From: Lophium mytilinum
Taxonomy: Eukaryota; Ascomycota; Dothideomycetes; Mytilinidiales; Mytilinidiaceae
Assembly: GCA_010093605.1 (NCBI GenBank)
Contig: MU004188.1
Span: 196,341-260,340 of the forward strand
Length of the DNA: 64,000 nucleotides
Direction: 5' to 3'
Each line of letters opens with the position of its first letter. The first letter of the stretch is position 1. Under the pieces are notes generated by a model. It did not search any database and was not told where the DNA came from. It saw only the letters and a list, made by a program, of their open reading frames with translations. This document shows positions 45,528 through 60,203 of this stretch, piece by piece. Made by a program: the position numbers and the translations under genes.

Positions 45528-46943
45528 TCACCATCTCTTACCTTGGTCCGCGAAGTCATCGCCTCTTCTCTCGCGCTCGACTCTAGCGTCAAACTCTCGC
45601 TGAGCTTCAGTCTTGGCTAACTGTCTCTCCTCATCTGTGCTAGAAAAGCTGAAGCTGTCGCCAAGTGTGGATCCCTGCCTCTGAGTTTCTTGGAGCGGTC
45701 TGCTTGTTGGCGGGGGAGAAGATGTTTGACTAGCCGAGCTCCTGCGTATACGTTCCCATGACGATCCTGTGCTTGCTTTTTCTTGCTCCGCCTCTCCTGG
45801 GAACATGCCACTTGACGGAGATGCCTCATCGCGGGACACCGTACGGTCAGGTGCCTTAGCTGGGCGGTCAAAGGCCTCGTTTCCCGGAGCTGCGTTCGGC
45901 GTACGGGGCTGCCTCGCGGATGTGTCACTTAGATCGGAGCTGCTGTCGAAGGAATTGGACCAGGTGTCGTTGCCTGCGGTTGGAGACATATCGTCGTCAT
46001 TTGCGGTGCTCTTTTGAGCTGGTGTCGGAAGCTGCGTTGGTCTCGAAGGCTGCTTTGGCCATGCTCTTCCATCTTCCGGGCTTGACTGACCGGGAGCCGG
46101 CTGTCTCGGAGGACCTCTGGCCTGGCTTGCACGCTGAACCATGGCCTCCTGGAGGGGTTGAAGCACTGCATCTGCCCTTGTTTGGGTAATAGCATAGAAT
46201 GTACCCCACGATTCCCCGAAAAAGCCTCCTACAATCCTTCCCAATATGAAGTACGGTATGACCCTAGTAGTGTGAAACAAGCGTCGTGCCAAAGCTCCCT
46301 TCACGAAGAAGAATTCGTTGGGGTTGAATTTCTCCGGATTCGGAGTCCAGAAAGGATATCGAAAGGTGGCGCGAGTCCGGTAGGCCTGGTATATAGCCCC
46401 ACTGGCCCCCAGAGCTGCCCCATATGATGCAATAGACATCTTCTTTGCCCAGATGTACGATAAGGCGGTTGCCTCCTCATATGTCATGGGTCGATTCATC
46501 ACCCTCTCTGCTTGTTTCACAGCTTCCTGGGTTTGCGCCTGTATCCGGCGATTGCTATACCCAACAAATCCACCAAATATGGGCACCGGCCGAGGTAAGC
46601 TGCTGAAATCGACGCTGCTGGTAGAAGCGGAAGCAGTGGAGTATGGGTCACCGCCGTCGGAGGGGAACGGGTCATCGACAAGAGAGCCATTGTTGGGCGG
46701 CCCGGTGGCGTCCTGCAGAACCATTGGTGCTGCGTTATGACAATGGCGGCAGGCTGTGCAGTCGAGTGTTGGCAAGACGGTGTCTAGCGAGTTGGTGGAG
46801 CTGGAGAGGCTTGAAGTCGTGGAGAGAGAGAGCAGTGACGTCTCGGCATCTACGACTACCAGTGATCGAAGCACGTCCACTGCTACTAAGCTTGGACGCG
46901 ATCTGAACAGCCCCTCCCCAGCCATCACAGCCTGGCTGGACAT
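45528..46943 (-). CDS. Conserved fungal membrane protein of unknown function
   Basis: Single exon, up to 471 aa. The conserved core (about 115-270) reads LPRPVPIFGGFVGYSNRRIQ, RPMTYEEATALSYIWAKKMS, a small-residue hydrophobic segment IASYGAALGASGAIYQAYR, FRYPFWTPNPEKFNP and VIPYFILGRIVGGFFGES. This is a pattern I know from uncharacterised fungal proteins, possibly in an organelle membrane. The C-terminal 200 residues are disordered and end in a charged helix (REFDARVERERRGDD). The ATG at 46943 begins a poorly conserved low-complexity lead; an internal ATG at 46724 (MVLQDATGPP) may be the real start. Confidence 0.72.
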   Translation of the reverse strand: MSSQAVMAGEGLFRSRPSLVAVDVLRSLVVVDAETSLLSLSTTSSLSSSTNSLDTVLPTLDCTACRHCHNAAPMVLQDATGPPNNGSLVDDPFPSDGGDPYSTASASTSSVDFSSLPRPVPIFGGFVGYSNRRIQAQTQEAVKQAERVMNRPMTYEEATALSYIWAKKMSIASYGAALGASGAIYQAYRTRATFRYPFWTPNPEKFNPNEFFFVKGALARRLFHTTRVIPYFILGRIVGGFFGESWGTFYAITQTRADAVLQPLQEAMVQRASQARGPPRQPAPGQSSPEDGRAWPKQPSRPTQLPTPAQKSTANDDDMSPTAGNDTWSNSFDSSSDLSDTSARQPRTPNAAPGNEAFDRPAKAPDRTVSRDEASPSSGMFPGEAEQEKASTGSSWERIRRSSASQTSSPPPTSRPLQETQRQGSTLGDSFSFSSTDEERQLAKTEAQREFDARVERERRGDDFADQGKRW

Positions 46944-47614
46944 CTATCTCCCCATCTCGAATCCACAGAGACACCTCAGATGGCAGCTCAGATGCACAGC
47001 GATACTCATATCATAGGCGTCTCACGTCCTCAGGTCGTGTGGAGCCGCTTGGGTCCATCTACTTCGTATTCGCCGGCACTCGAGTGAAGGTTCCCGCGAG
47101 ATTCCCAATAGTATCGCCTCCTACATTGCAGTCTCCACTGGTGAATGGAAAGGCATAGGTCTAGCTTCGTGAGTCACTCGACTTCTGGCAACGCTGTGTA
47201 CAGCAGGTAGCTTTGTAGGTGGGAACGCAGGTCTCCACAGCCCTCGGTGGCTCGTGCTTCTGTGATGGACAAAGCGACACATTTCGACTCATCTTCGCAT
47301 CACCTTGGCGCGCCCGTCCTCATTGGCTGCCGTGATACCTACTGCTGCTCGACGGCAGCGCCGACCCTTTCTGCTCCAAAATAACCCTAAAATACACATG
47401 TCCAAGCCTCCTAATGTCGTCGTACAATCTCAGTGACTGTTGTACTCCTTTCTCTTGCTGTTTTCCCGGCTGCATAAAAGAGCTCGTCTGCCCGTAGTCA
47501 AACAGACACCGCATCTGCTCAAAGTCAAATCCACACCGCATCAATTCATATTTGCACACTTTCTGCAACCTCCACTCTATTTCCCTTACTCTGCAAAGAC
47601 TGGCTCCCTCAACC
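46944..47614. other. Divergent promoter region between the membrane-protein gene and the MFS gene
   Basis: 671 bp between two outward start codons. No coding feature. A CT-rich leader precedes the MFS start. Confidence 0.5.
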
Positions 47615-49284
47615 ATGGCCGACACGCTGGCGGACGAAAATGGCCATAAGAGCTTCGAGGACATCAAGTCTACGAGCATCGACAATGGAAACCCTCAGGA
47701 AGAAACCGCGGCCTTCGAGCTAGCCGGCTCTAAGCTCCTACTTGTCATGATTGGGCTGGGTCTCGCAATCTTCCTCGCCGCGATAGATTCGTCCATATTC
47801 GCCACCGCCATTCCTCGCATCACGACTCAATTCCACAGCATCGACGACATTGGATGGTATGGAAGCAGCTATTCCTTCGCCATGTGCTCCCTCCAACCCG
47901 TGGCAGGAAAGCTTTATGCAAGCTTCTCGATGAAGGTAGGTTTTTCTAGACGAATGCATACCTGGGCTTCACTGATTGGTAGTAGACTGTATTCTTGTCG
48001 TATATGGCTGTCTTTGAATTCGGCTCCCTTATCTGCGCCACCGCAGTTAATAGCCCCATGCTCATCGTTGGACGTACAATAGCGGGACTTGGAGGTGCCG
48101 GCATAACGACAGGGGGAATGTCAATTGTTGCCAGTTCAATGCCTCTCCAGAAACGAGGCGCCTTTATCGGCATACTGCATTCCACGTTTGGTGTTGCAAC
48201 CATTTTAGGGCCACTGCTGGGTGGCCTCTTGACGCAACATGCCTCGTGGCGATGGTGCTTCTACATCAACCTCCCGATCGGGGCAGTCACATTCGCCTTC
48301 CTCCTTTTGTTCTTTCACCCGCCTGCACGCACCTCCGACACCACCACAGTTCTCCGGAAGCTCGCCAAGCTCGACCTAATGGGCGCATTCCTCTTCGCGC
48401 CTTCAGTCGTCATGATCCTCTTCGCTCTACAATGGGGAGGTACTCAGTATGCGTGGAAGAGCGCGACAATCATTGGCCTTTTCCTAGGAGGTGCTGGCCT
48501 CCTTACTGTCTTCGCACTGTGGCAAGTCCACAAAGGCGACAACGCTATGATCCCACCCAGGCTCATGACACAGCGCACTATCTTCGTTGCCTGTTTCATC
48601 AACTTCTTCGCCATGGGTGCCGTTATGACCTCCATATTCTATCTACCAGAATGGTTTCAAGTCATCAAGGCAGTCTCGCCGACCAAATCCGGAGTCATGT
48701 ACTTGCCGTTAGCTCTTTCAGACATCTTATCAGCCACCGGCGCAGGGGTGGGTGTTTCAGTTCTGGGTTACGCGAACCCATTTATACTTGCAGGGACGTC
48801 ACTTATGTCCATTGGCACTGGCTTGATCACCACCTTTACGCCTACTACCAATCATGAGCGCTGGATCTCGTATCAAGTTTTGCAAGGTCTCGGTGCGGGC
48901 ATGACCCTTTCGATGCCATACGTAGCGACGCAGACGGTCCTCAAGGGCGATGATATCCCTGTCGGCACGTCCATGGTGCAGCTATTCCAGTTTCTTGGAA
49001 GTTCAGTTTTCTTGGCCATTTCCCAAGCTCTTTTCACAAACCAGCTTAGGAGTTCACTCTCAACGCTAGCTAGCGTGGGGATCGGCAGAGCAGAAATCGA
49101 GAAAATTCTGCACGCTGGCGCTACATCAGTCAGGAAGGTCGTAACTGAGGCCCAGGTATCTGGAGTTGTAGGAGCATACAACGACAGCATTGTCTCTACA
49201 TTTTATGTCGCCACCGCTGCTGCAGCAGCATCGTTTGTTTTCTCTCTTGGTCTCGAATGGAGGAGTGTCAAGGCAAAGCCCTGA
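47615..49284 (+). CDS. MFS drug/toxin:H+ antiporter, DHA2 (14-TM) family
   Basis: Plasma-membrane exporter of 539 aa. Two exons, 47615-47935 and 47986-49284, with a 50-nt intron (GTAGGT...GTAG) that joins in phase at the first cytoplasmic loop. Features: a hydrophilic N-terminus, TM1 with GLAIFLAAIDSSIFATAIP (the DHA2 D-x-x-I pattern), the antiporter motif C region (TFGVATILGPLLGGLL) and SWRWCFYINLPIG, which is diagnostic of the AflT/MDR-type DHA2 transporters. About 14 helices follow. No biosynthetic genes lie beside it, so the substrate cannot be inferred. Confidence 0.92.
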
Positions 49285-49400
49285 TAGCAATGATGCAATA
49301 CAAAAGTCGCATAATCCTGTAAATCTACAAATAGACAGTCATAATTTTCTAGAGAAGCGAGTGTTTTCTACTACCTAACTTTTCCTCCGTGTTTCTGCTT

Positions 49401-49985
49401 TCAGCTTTCATCCTCCTCCGAATTTGTTAAGGCTTCAGCGTAGTCTTTCTCGAAGAGATGATACCAAGCCTTTCTATCAAGCCCCAACACATCTTCGACT
49501 TCTTCTTCCTCAGTCTCGGGTACTTTCTTGCCCATTGAGCCTTTAAGCCACTTTAGATTCATATTCGCCCACCACGCGAGCTCAGAGGGTAATGCGTCTC
49601 CAAAAAAGTACCTTGTACTCCACCGCGCGTTGTTTCTCGTGGTCTTTCTCCGCCCACATGAAGATCAGTGCATCTTCATGTTTGACTGCGAAGTCTTCGA
49701 TTACAGCTACTATAAACTAGTGTTCCTTGTCTTTGTCTGGGTGATTCATTACTTCATCTATGATTTCCCGCTCTGCAGCGTTATCGTGAAATATGACACG
49801 TAGACGTCCCATGTCTATAGAAGGTGTGAGTCCGATTCGCATGGCAACTTTAGAAGGCGCCATGGCTTTGCGGGGTGGAGTTCTTCGTCTTCTGCGCTCA
49901 CGATGATAACGGGTTTTCTAAGGTTATACTCCTCAAGAAAGGCGCACCGCTTGTCACTTTCACTTAGGTTCGATTTTTTGTCCAT
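49401..49985 (-). pseudogene. Decayed conserved gene (or gene with sequencing errors)
   Basis: Coding-looking sequence continues across the region but changes frame about twice and contains one in-frame stop. Recognisable pieces, in order: MDKKSNLSESDKRCAFLEEY, KPVIIVSAEDEEL; then APSKVAMRIGLTPSIDMGRL, FHDNAAEREIIDEVMNHPDK; then FIVAVIEDFAVKHEDALIFM; then DALPSELAWWANMNLKW, ending EEDES*. Two frame changes fall near homopolymer runs (C and T), which fits either decay or sequencing error. An upstream acceptor (TTTCTAG just before the ATG at 49985) suggests a further exon to the right, also with stops. The protein family is not recognised. Confidence 0.6.
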
Positions 49986-50580
49986 CTAGAAAAAGATACG
50001 ACTAAAGTAACAACTAAAGTTCCGTACTCACCAGTCAGCGCGTCACATCTAATTAAGTATACAGGAATGACATTGAGTCAAACCCGAAGGTAGTTTGCAG
50101 TTCATCGCATGATGAGGACATCGGGTCAATCACGAACTCCAAACCCCTCGAGCAAACCATACGCGCCCAGCTGATCGAAAACAGGTCTACTCACATAACA
50201 GAGCATCAAGATCTATGACCAACATCCATGACCTCCAGCAAACCTGACACAGTCTATGACCCTCCCGGTCTGGAACCGTATCGTCCCAAGACCACTTCAG
50301 GCCCTCATGGTCCTAACCAAGTGTAACGTGAATCAGCCAACATCTCGCACAATGACAAGCTCTTTTGCGAAATATCTCTTGCGCTTTTTCGAGCTTCTAG
50401 ACGAAGAAAGAGCCAGGAACATCTCGCATGAACCATGGAAAGGATAAGCTTCTATTTTCATCCCTGAGCCTGATGCGTTTTCATACCCAGGCATCCAGTT
50501 CACCGAGCATCAACCCAAAAGAGCATTTCTTGAACAGAGTTTCAATAGACAGGTAGGGTATCACTAGCGCGCTGAAAACG
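49986..50580. other. Region between a decayed gene and PRMT5, with gene debris
   Basis: Contains a possible decayed upstream exon on the minus strand (around 50040-50180) and the plus-strand debris at 50255-50570. No intact gene. Confidence 0.4.
50255..50570 (+). pseudogene. Plus-strand coding debris, family unknown
   Basis: From about 50328 a single frame reads SSFAKYLLRFFELLDEERAR, SHEPWKG, one stop, then PEPDAFSYPGIQFTEHQPKR, with protein-like composition. An earlier piece in another frame reads YDPPGLEPYRPKTTSG. It looks like the remains of a gene broken by at least one stop and one frame change. Confidence 0.35.
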
Positions 50581-53107
50581 CTACATCAAGCACCCATTCA
50601 TCCTGCTCGAATGCAGCTCCGAGGCTCCCAGCCTCACTCTGCTCCCCCCGGACAGCGTCAAGAAAGCTTCGACCATCCACTCATACCACACCTTGCGATC
50701 GTCAGTTTGCCGCCACATGCTGATTTCCAGCTCTGCGTGTTCGGGGACATAGATGGGTGTCTAAGTAGATATTAGCCTGTCTGTTCTTCTAATACTCTAA
50801 ATTGGCGCCGATATAGTGAACTTACCTTCAAAGGAAATAGGATAGGGAACCAGCTAATCATATCCTTGCTCTTCTCTTCCATAGTCACCGGGTTCGTGCT
50901 CAGCTCCACGCTTCCCTCCGTCCCGGCGTAGAGAACGGTTTCGAAGTACCCAGCGATACCGTGGCACACACCGCGCTCGGCGCACTCGAAGACCGTTTTC
51001 GAGAACCGCACGTTGTGCTCGTTTGCGCCATCGCCGCCTGTCGCGCCGCCGCCGCCACCACTCGCACTCCCGCCACGGCGCAGGTTGGATTGGGCAAGGA
51101 CGGAGGGATGGCAGGGGTGCTTGAAGGCCCATGCTGTCTGGACATCGGGCAGGAGCGGGGCTTCGACTTTAGGTTGTTGTTTAGACGAAGGGGTCGAGGA
51201 GATGTCACCCGGGCCGTAGTCGAATTCTTGGGTGGAGAGGTAGTCGATCTGCTGGAGCATCACGACGAAAGGGGTGTCGAATACGTGCGAGTCCGACGAC
51301 GAGCGGTTGACTAGATCCGCATGGATGCGAGGTGCGGAGATGGGTGTGAGGTGCGCGGTGTAGGAAGTCGGGATGGAGATGCCGTGTTCTGGATTGAGGA
51401 CGTGCTGGACGCCATCTAAACATTCTGGGGAGAGCTCGTTATCAGCGAATGATCCGAGCAGCTCAGAGACAAGTATGTCGACGCGGCCGTGAGTGCCGTC
51501 TGGTAGTAAAGGGCCTTTCCAAGCGCGCATGTCGGTCTTTACGACGGTGATTAGGCCGCCCCAGTCTTCTTCGTTGTGGCGCTGGAGGAGCACGTAGGCG
51601 TTAGGGTTCTTTTCTACTGCGTATACCTCGACCTGCACGCCAGCGTCTTGGCTCGCCTGGATTGCTCGGGTTACTAGCGGTCCTCTTCCTGAACCAACGA
51701 CAGCGATGACTACTGCGCCGTTTGCTGAAGAGGTAGACTTCCCTTGCTCGGTCCATTCTCTCAGCGCCTGCGCTATCGCACGCTCATACCAGTCGTACTT
51801 TACAGGGTCTTTCTCGAAGACTTCGTAAGTTATGCTTTCCAGGTTGTCGGTAAGGGGTTGGAGCGGAGCTTGCAGATAATCTTGAAACCCACCCCCAAAC
51901 CGCTCGATTGTGGTTTTAGAGGGCTGGTTTCGTTGCAGATATCGAATATAGCTCAGGTGCGGAGTAGGGTCTGCTTTGCTCTTTCGATTCTGATTCCGTG
52001 GCATTTGCGCGGACTCTGCTGGGGTTGGTGAGCGTGATCCCGTGGATGCGTCTGCGGCGATTCCGGGCGACAAGTGACCAGAAGAGTACTGCATGATCAA
52101 ATCCGGGTCATTGATGCCAGGGATTGGTCCAACATCGACGACCATTATCCAAGGAGCAGTTCGGAGACGCATGCATCGTGAGATGTACAATTGATGTGGT
52201 TTCGAAAGCACGAAGGATCCTCGCGCATTCACTAAGAACGAGCTTGCGGGTATACTAAGGAAGCGTAGTGGTTCTGAGTACCATCGAGATTGAACGGCTA
52301 TGGGCGGAAGACGCCGGGGGAGGGTCAACGACACGCAGAGTCGCTGATTGTATCTACACACAGACCTGATCAGGTCCCACGCGTCCCACGATGCAAAGAG
52401 GTCTGATTTCGTGATCTGTGTGCTTCTGCTCGTGTGAATGTACTCGTCCCTAGCAAATCGTGCCAGATTTCCCATATCTTCATCAGTTACAGACTCGGAT
52501 ACGTCACCCATAGGTGTGGTGATGTGCAGCTGTAGATATCCGCCAAGAGAGAGGGCCTCCTTTATGGCCCGAGCATGCTGGGACAGGCCTTCACTAGACC
52601 TGGCGCCGTTGTGGAGTTGAGGACCTTGCACAAGCACATTTATAACTCCACAGAATGCGGCGTATGCTATTTCCATATTGAAGACTTGGCGTGAAAGGTG
52701 CGCAATCAAAGGGTCTGGAGACGCCAGATCTATCCATGGACTTGTGACTGCCACTGTCTGTGCTACATTGTCGCTTGGTGTCAAGGGTGTGTCTACGGGC
52801 CTGAGAGCTGGGATCAATGGCAGTGGGAGATCATCATTGGGGGAACGTTCGCCGTGAGCTTGATTGTAGGTAGTCAACAGTGTCAAAACACTGGCGTGAA
52901 AATGGGGTGTCGTTATAGGGGTCGTAAGCATGTCATACTACTCTTTCTGTTAGTACATAATGAAGTAGAAGGACTTTGGAGAACACTAACGCCGCAATCG
53001 CGGGCCTGCTGGAGCACTTGCTCAGTAACAGGCAGAGGCCGTTTCGTCTCATGGTGTGCAACGTAAAACATGGGCATGGTTTCATCCTGGCTGTCAGGAG
53101 AATCCAT
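50581..53107 (-). CDS. skb1: Type II protein arginine methyltransferase PRMT5 (Skb1/Hsl7/RmtC)
   Basis: Symmetric arginine dimethyltransferase using S-adenosylmethionine; acts on Sm proteins, histones and cell-cycle regulators. Three exons: 53107-52991, 52937-50826 and 50760-50581, with introns of 53 and 65 nt, giving 802 aa. The first splice yields CGYDMLTTPITTPHF, the family N-terminal signature. The methyltransferase core has VVGSGRGPLV (SAM loop, about 450), the double-E loop SELLGSFADNELSPECLDG (about 520-540), and the C-terminal beta-barrel ending NGCLM, as expected. It is longer than human PRMT5 (637 aa), with linkers that are Ser/Gly-rich. It diverges from prp43 across 447 bp. Confidence 0.94.
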
Positions 53108-53554
53108 TTTCGAAGAAGCCAACGGACGTTTGGAGGGGTATCAAAAATTCGGCAGGCTGCTGTTGGAAATGTTGGGTGAAAGGTAAGACAGTGGAGGTCT
53201 AGAAGAATTGGTAGGGCTTTGGAAATATCATAGGCCGTAAAGAGAGACTAGAAAAGCAAATATGCAGAGGTGGAGGAGAGTTGTGGGTAGCTGCATAGAA
53301 TGATTCGGGAGCCTCGAGGAAGAAATGGAACCCTGGATTTAGAGGCACCAATCCGCCCCACCTTCTAATATGCCAGGGCCCTGTCACGTGCGGGTCTCCG
53401 TGCCGCCGCCGCGGGACAGCGCCAAGGCTGAAGCGCCTCACGACCCGACTATTTTACCGCGACACTTTTTCCAGCCTCTAGTCACCGTCAACAACAGTCG
53501 CCGTCGCCACCACCACGAGCCTGCGCCAGCGCATTGGCTTGACAACTCACAGAC
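53108..53554. promoter_or_regulatory. Bidirectional promoter between skb1 and prp43
   Basis: 447 bp between two outward ATGs. Both products act on the splicing machinery (Sm protein methylation; spliceosome disassembly), so shared control is plausible but not shown. Confidence 0.55.
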
Positions 53555-56040
<2,486 letters not shown>

Positions 56041-57044
56041 TGAGGCAGATGGGACAACGGAGTAACACGAAAAGATGCTGTGCCACGGCCGTGTCTATGA
56101 GTGAGGAGTTGGACGGTTGGATTGGGCTACGAGACGAAGCTCCTGATATCCAGGTACAAATATGCTCCTTGATGTCAGCAAGCCTGAACTGTCATAGCGA
56201 GTGGTTCTGATCAAACTCAAATAGGTTGATTAGGTTTGCGATAGGTGGAACATTGCCTCTGCTACTTGTAGATAGGTAATACTATTCGATTGCATCCATT
56301 TGATGGGTGAAGACCCTCTCGTTTCAGCGTTATGGTAATGACCAAACTTTATTCTAACCTCACATGTACCCCACCCCTTAACAAGCGGTTGGACCGTAAA
56401 AGGACTCTAGTATGTTGGCAATACTAAGTACTTATATTGTGAGTCTTATATCTCGAACATCTCCTCTGCGTCGCTGACTTTGTTTCCATCTCATTGCCGT
56501 TGAGTTGTCATTCCTCTCACATCGAAGGGGTCATGTGCGCAAAACGAAACACCCCCCGAGAGGCTCCTGCCTCTTTTCCACGCTCGAGCTCAGCGGCATG
56601 GACTTCCTTTAGGGGCCTGCGCTGGCAGCTGTGGTAGCTCTAGATCTAACCCTTAGACGTTATCTAGCTCTCCGGACGCTGGTATATCTCTCATCTTGCA
56701 ATATCAAATCATATACGAGTGGTCACAGTACTTTATCCCATTCCACCCTGACAAGTAATGCTACCGGAAGTCGCAGCAATACTGACTCGGGATATCTTCA
56801 TTCGCTAAGTAGTAAGTGGAGGGTGTTGTTAGTGTAGAAGACCGGCGCCCGCCTCTCATCGGCTTATATTCCTATTCATTCACTACTCCGCTTGCTCGCC
56901 GCGTGTATAGAGGGTCCTCTATGTTACGTCCACATCGGGCCTCCTACAACATTCCCACCCAAGCCACCACCCTAGCCACCACATCCTGACAACGCGTTTT
57001 CGAAACACCGTCTACGCCTACTCGAGGAATCATTTTTTGTGCCC
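56041..57044. other. Intergenic, no gene seen
   Basis: 1 kb between prp43 and the BTB-like gene; 3' UTR of one and promoter of the other. No coding, RNA or repeat feature supported. Confidence 0.5.
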
Positions 57045-60000
57045 ATGTTCAGTTTGAAGAGTTTGTTTAAGTAAGTAAGCCACTCAAGCATGCAAGTCGG
57101 TCTGCTAACCAAGTCTAGGAAAGAAGAGCCAGTCGAGTTTGTCGTCGCCGGAGGGCATAGATTCGCCCTCAAACCTAAGCATGTCGCCGAAAGCCCCAGC
57201 TTGAGCCAACTCCCGGCTCCGATAATCATCCCGGATGTCGATAGGGAGACGTTCGCTTTGTTTGCGGAATGGCTGAAGGAGAAGTCACTCCCGAACCGCA
57301 TTAGCAGTCCGTCGTTGTTCTGCAAGCTGTGGGTTCTAGCTGGGGCCGCTGAGCTTCCTCGGCTACAGAACGCGGTCATGCGGCGACTGCGTTCGAGTTT
57401 CATGTCGGCACATTCCAAGAGGTTGTCCGCTCGAGCCTTGGACTATGTATCGGCGACCACCGTTCCAGGAGTACCACTTTGGGACTTCGTACTAGAGTGG
57501 TGCGTACGAAGAGAGGCCAATGATGGCAAGATGAGGGACGTCCCACCGGTATTATTTGCCGAGATGGTCAAGAGGTGGTCTGGGTTTGGATTCGAAACTT
57601 TGCGGAACACTAGGAGTCCAATCGAGCTTTATCCAGAGGCTTTTGACGTTCAAATGCTTGAGGAACCAGCGCTTCGAAGCATTAGAGACGAAGAGTTCCG
57701 TGCAAGAGGAAGACCTTGGAAGCCGCGGACCTCCTTCGTGCTCAATCGGCGGACGGGAGAGTGTAGGATCATGAAGTGGCCACCAGAGCCCCAAGACCCT
57801 ATCCTGATTCCTCTTCAGCATGCGCAGCCAATATTGGCATATCCTCCGCCTCAAACTTTTGATGCTCCTTCGCAGCCGCTCCCACAAAGACAGCCAATAT
57901 ATTACCCTCCTCAGTTACAGTACGGTGAACCTCTACCCACATTCACTCAACCTACAGGACCGCCTATGACATATGGCCCTCAGTTGCAGTACAGGGTACC
58001 TCCGCCTGTATTCGCTCCACCCACTGAATCACCTGTGACAAATGGGCCTGTGAATGGGCCAAGTCCACAGATAGTACACCCTGGAGATAAGGTCTACTTC
58101 ACTCCAGTGCGGGCGGATGCCCATTTTCCCATGGAACGGAGTGAGCAGCTTCCTACTCTACGCGACGTGTATGATTACACGACGGATGACCCGACGGGGA
58201 CCAACACTGATCTGTCCGACGACGTTTCTGTGGTAACAGTGATCGAAGAGCGGCAAGGTTCAGAGCAAAGGGAAGTTGAAACGACGTTGGTAGATATTAC
58301 AGTTGAGAGTACTAGTACGACCACAAGCCACTCTTCCTCTGAAGATGAGCCTTCCACTCCGTCACGACGTCCACATTACCCGAGACCCAAGCGACCTTCT
58401 GGAGGATCTTCTGGTGTATTGACCCCAAGTTCGTCGAAAAGGGATGATCGAGTTCAGCGAAGCGATACCAGCTCATTATCGATTCGAACAACGTCTCAAG
58501 TTGCAGAGAATCATCGAAGATTCCTTGCTGAGGATTCGAATGTTGGTCGCCGTCGACACTCGCCTTCTCCGCCGCATCCGTCGATCGTGTGGGAAGAACT
58601 CCCGAGAACTCCACCCCGCGCGATATCCACCGAGCCCTACGCAAATTCACCACATCACTCGGCTACCTTGTCGGGTTCAAAGAAGAGGTCAAGCAGAAAA
58701 TCTTCTGGCAAGAATCCTAGGGAATCACCTGCCTTCTCAATAACCGGATCCTCAAGTCAAGCTCTCTCCAGCATCAACAGTCAACCTCCATCACCTCCTT
58801 CCACTCCGCCCTCGGGCCGGCACGTTTACGAGTCCGTCGTATCTGAATCCTTCGAGACTTCTCGTCCGCGCACAGACGATGCATCTGAGACTTCAGGATC
58901 TCAAAATATTCCAGATCTAGCGGCTCTAGAGATCGAGGACCGCATTCGCGGAGGTGTTCGACACCTGAGATTCAAGAATGTTCCGTACAGCAGAGCAGAG
59001 AAAGCGAGAGAAAGCGACTGGCCATCGTCACAACCACTGAGGCCTCGGCAATCATCAGGGGATTACAAACAACCCGCCAAAGGTCAACCAGGGAGGAACT
59101 CGTCGAAGCCAGATCAGGCGCATAAAGGTTCACCGCGTGGGGCTGACCGATCCCCGTCCTCTAAGCCGCAAGGTCCACCACGGAATGTTCGGAACGGATA
59201 CAATAGAGACGCTCCTGAGACGTATGGCCAAGCAAAATCCGGTCATCGGTATCCTGGGCCTTCCTTCGACGCACTGCCCGCAAACACACGACCATCCAAA
59301 GATAAGAAGGTACCCCGCCAAGATTTCAGCGGCTCATATCAGGAAGCGGGTGATTTGGACGCAGGCATTCGAGTCTACAAGGGGCCGCTTAGAGGAAACA
59401 ACGTACTTCAGCCAGACAGCGGGCGGCGAGTGTCATTCTCGGATATAGATGAAGTGAGGTTCATGAGCCCCATCGTCTCTGACAGTGACCCTGAGGGTTC
59501 TGCGACGGCAGGTGCGCAGCAAGACATGGCGAGAACGACAAGACGATACGACGAGAAGTCGTCAAAAACTTTATCTCAACCATCGAGGCACGGTACCTGG
59601 GTAGAGCAGCATGTCGCACAAGGTCTGAACTCGCATCCTCCAGCTACGGATGACCCTTGGGAAACTCGTTCGTCGGAAGATCCTACACCTAGACAGTTGC
59701 TAGGAAGCTACCCAGAGCCTGCAGTGCCCAGCATGCCATCGAGCCCTACATCAGATGTGTCAAAGTCCTCAAGATCGTCACTCGATGCCCAGGTCGGAGG
59801 AAGAGATTCTCGGCTTGAGATTCCAGAGCCAGCGACTCAATCCGAATCGCAACCCGGGGAAATAGGCGGACAGAACGACCTGCCTGATCCTAACGGTACT
59901 CGTCGAGTCTCTTTCTCTGAGACCGACGAGCTGAATATCTTCAGTCCACTCTCCTCCGAGACCAACTCCGGGGACGGTGCCACTCAGCCACTTCCTGGTC

Positions 60001-60203
60001 AGCCGGTTTGGCCTGAGCTCGAGCAACCTGTGCCACCTTTGAGACCTCGATGGCCTCAAAACCTAGATCCGGCCCAGCGTCCCTATGCTGACCCCAGTAT
60101 GATCGGATCGGACGATTCGACACTGGGCCAGCAGGACGCACCGCTGACATCGAGAGTGCCGGACGGTTTTGAACCGCCGAGCCGCCGTCGTCGAGAGGAC
60201 TGA
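57045..60203 (+). CDS. Large protein with BTB-like N-terminus, disordered body and two RVSF motifs
   Basis: 1036 aa, two exons: 57045-57070 (MFSLKSLF) and 57119-60203, with a 48-nt intron. The first 200 residues resemble a fungal BTB/POZ-type domain: VEFVVAGGHRFALKPKHVAE, PDVDRETFALFAEWLKEK, LWVLAGAAELPRLQNAVM. The remaining 800 are disordered: a Pro/Gln/Tyr-rich stretch (about 255-330), Ser-rich segments, and near the C-terminus two copies of RRVSFSxxDE...SP (about residues 778 and 936). RVSF matches the RVxF docking motif of protein phosphatase 1, and RRVS is also a PKA consensus. A scaffold or phosphatase-targeting role is an inference from these motifs. Confidence 0.78.
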
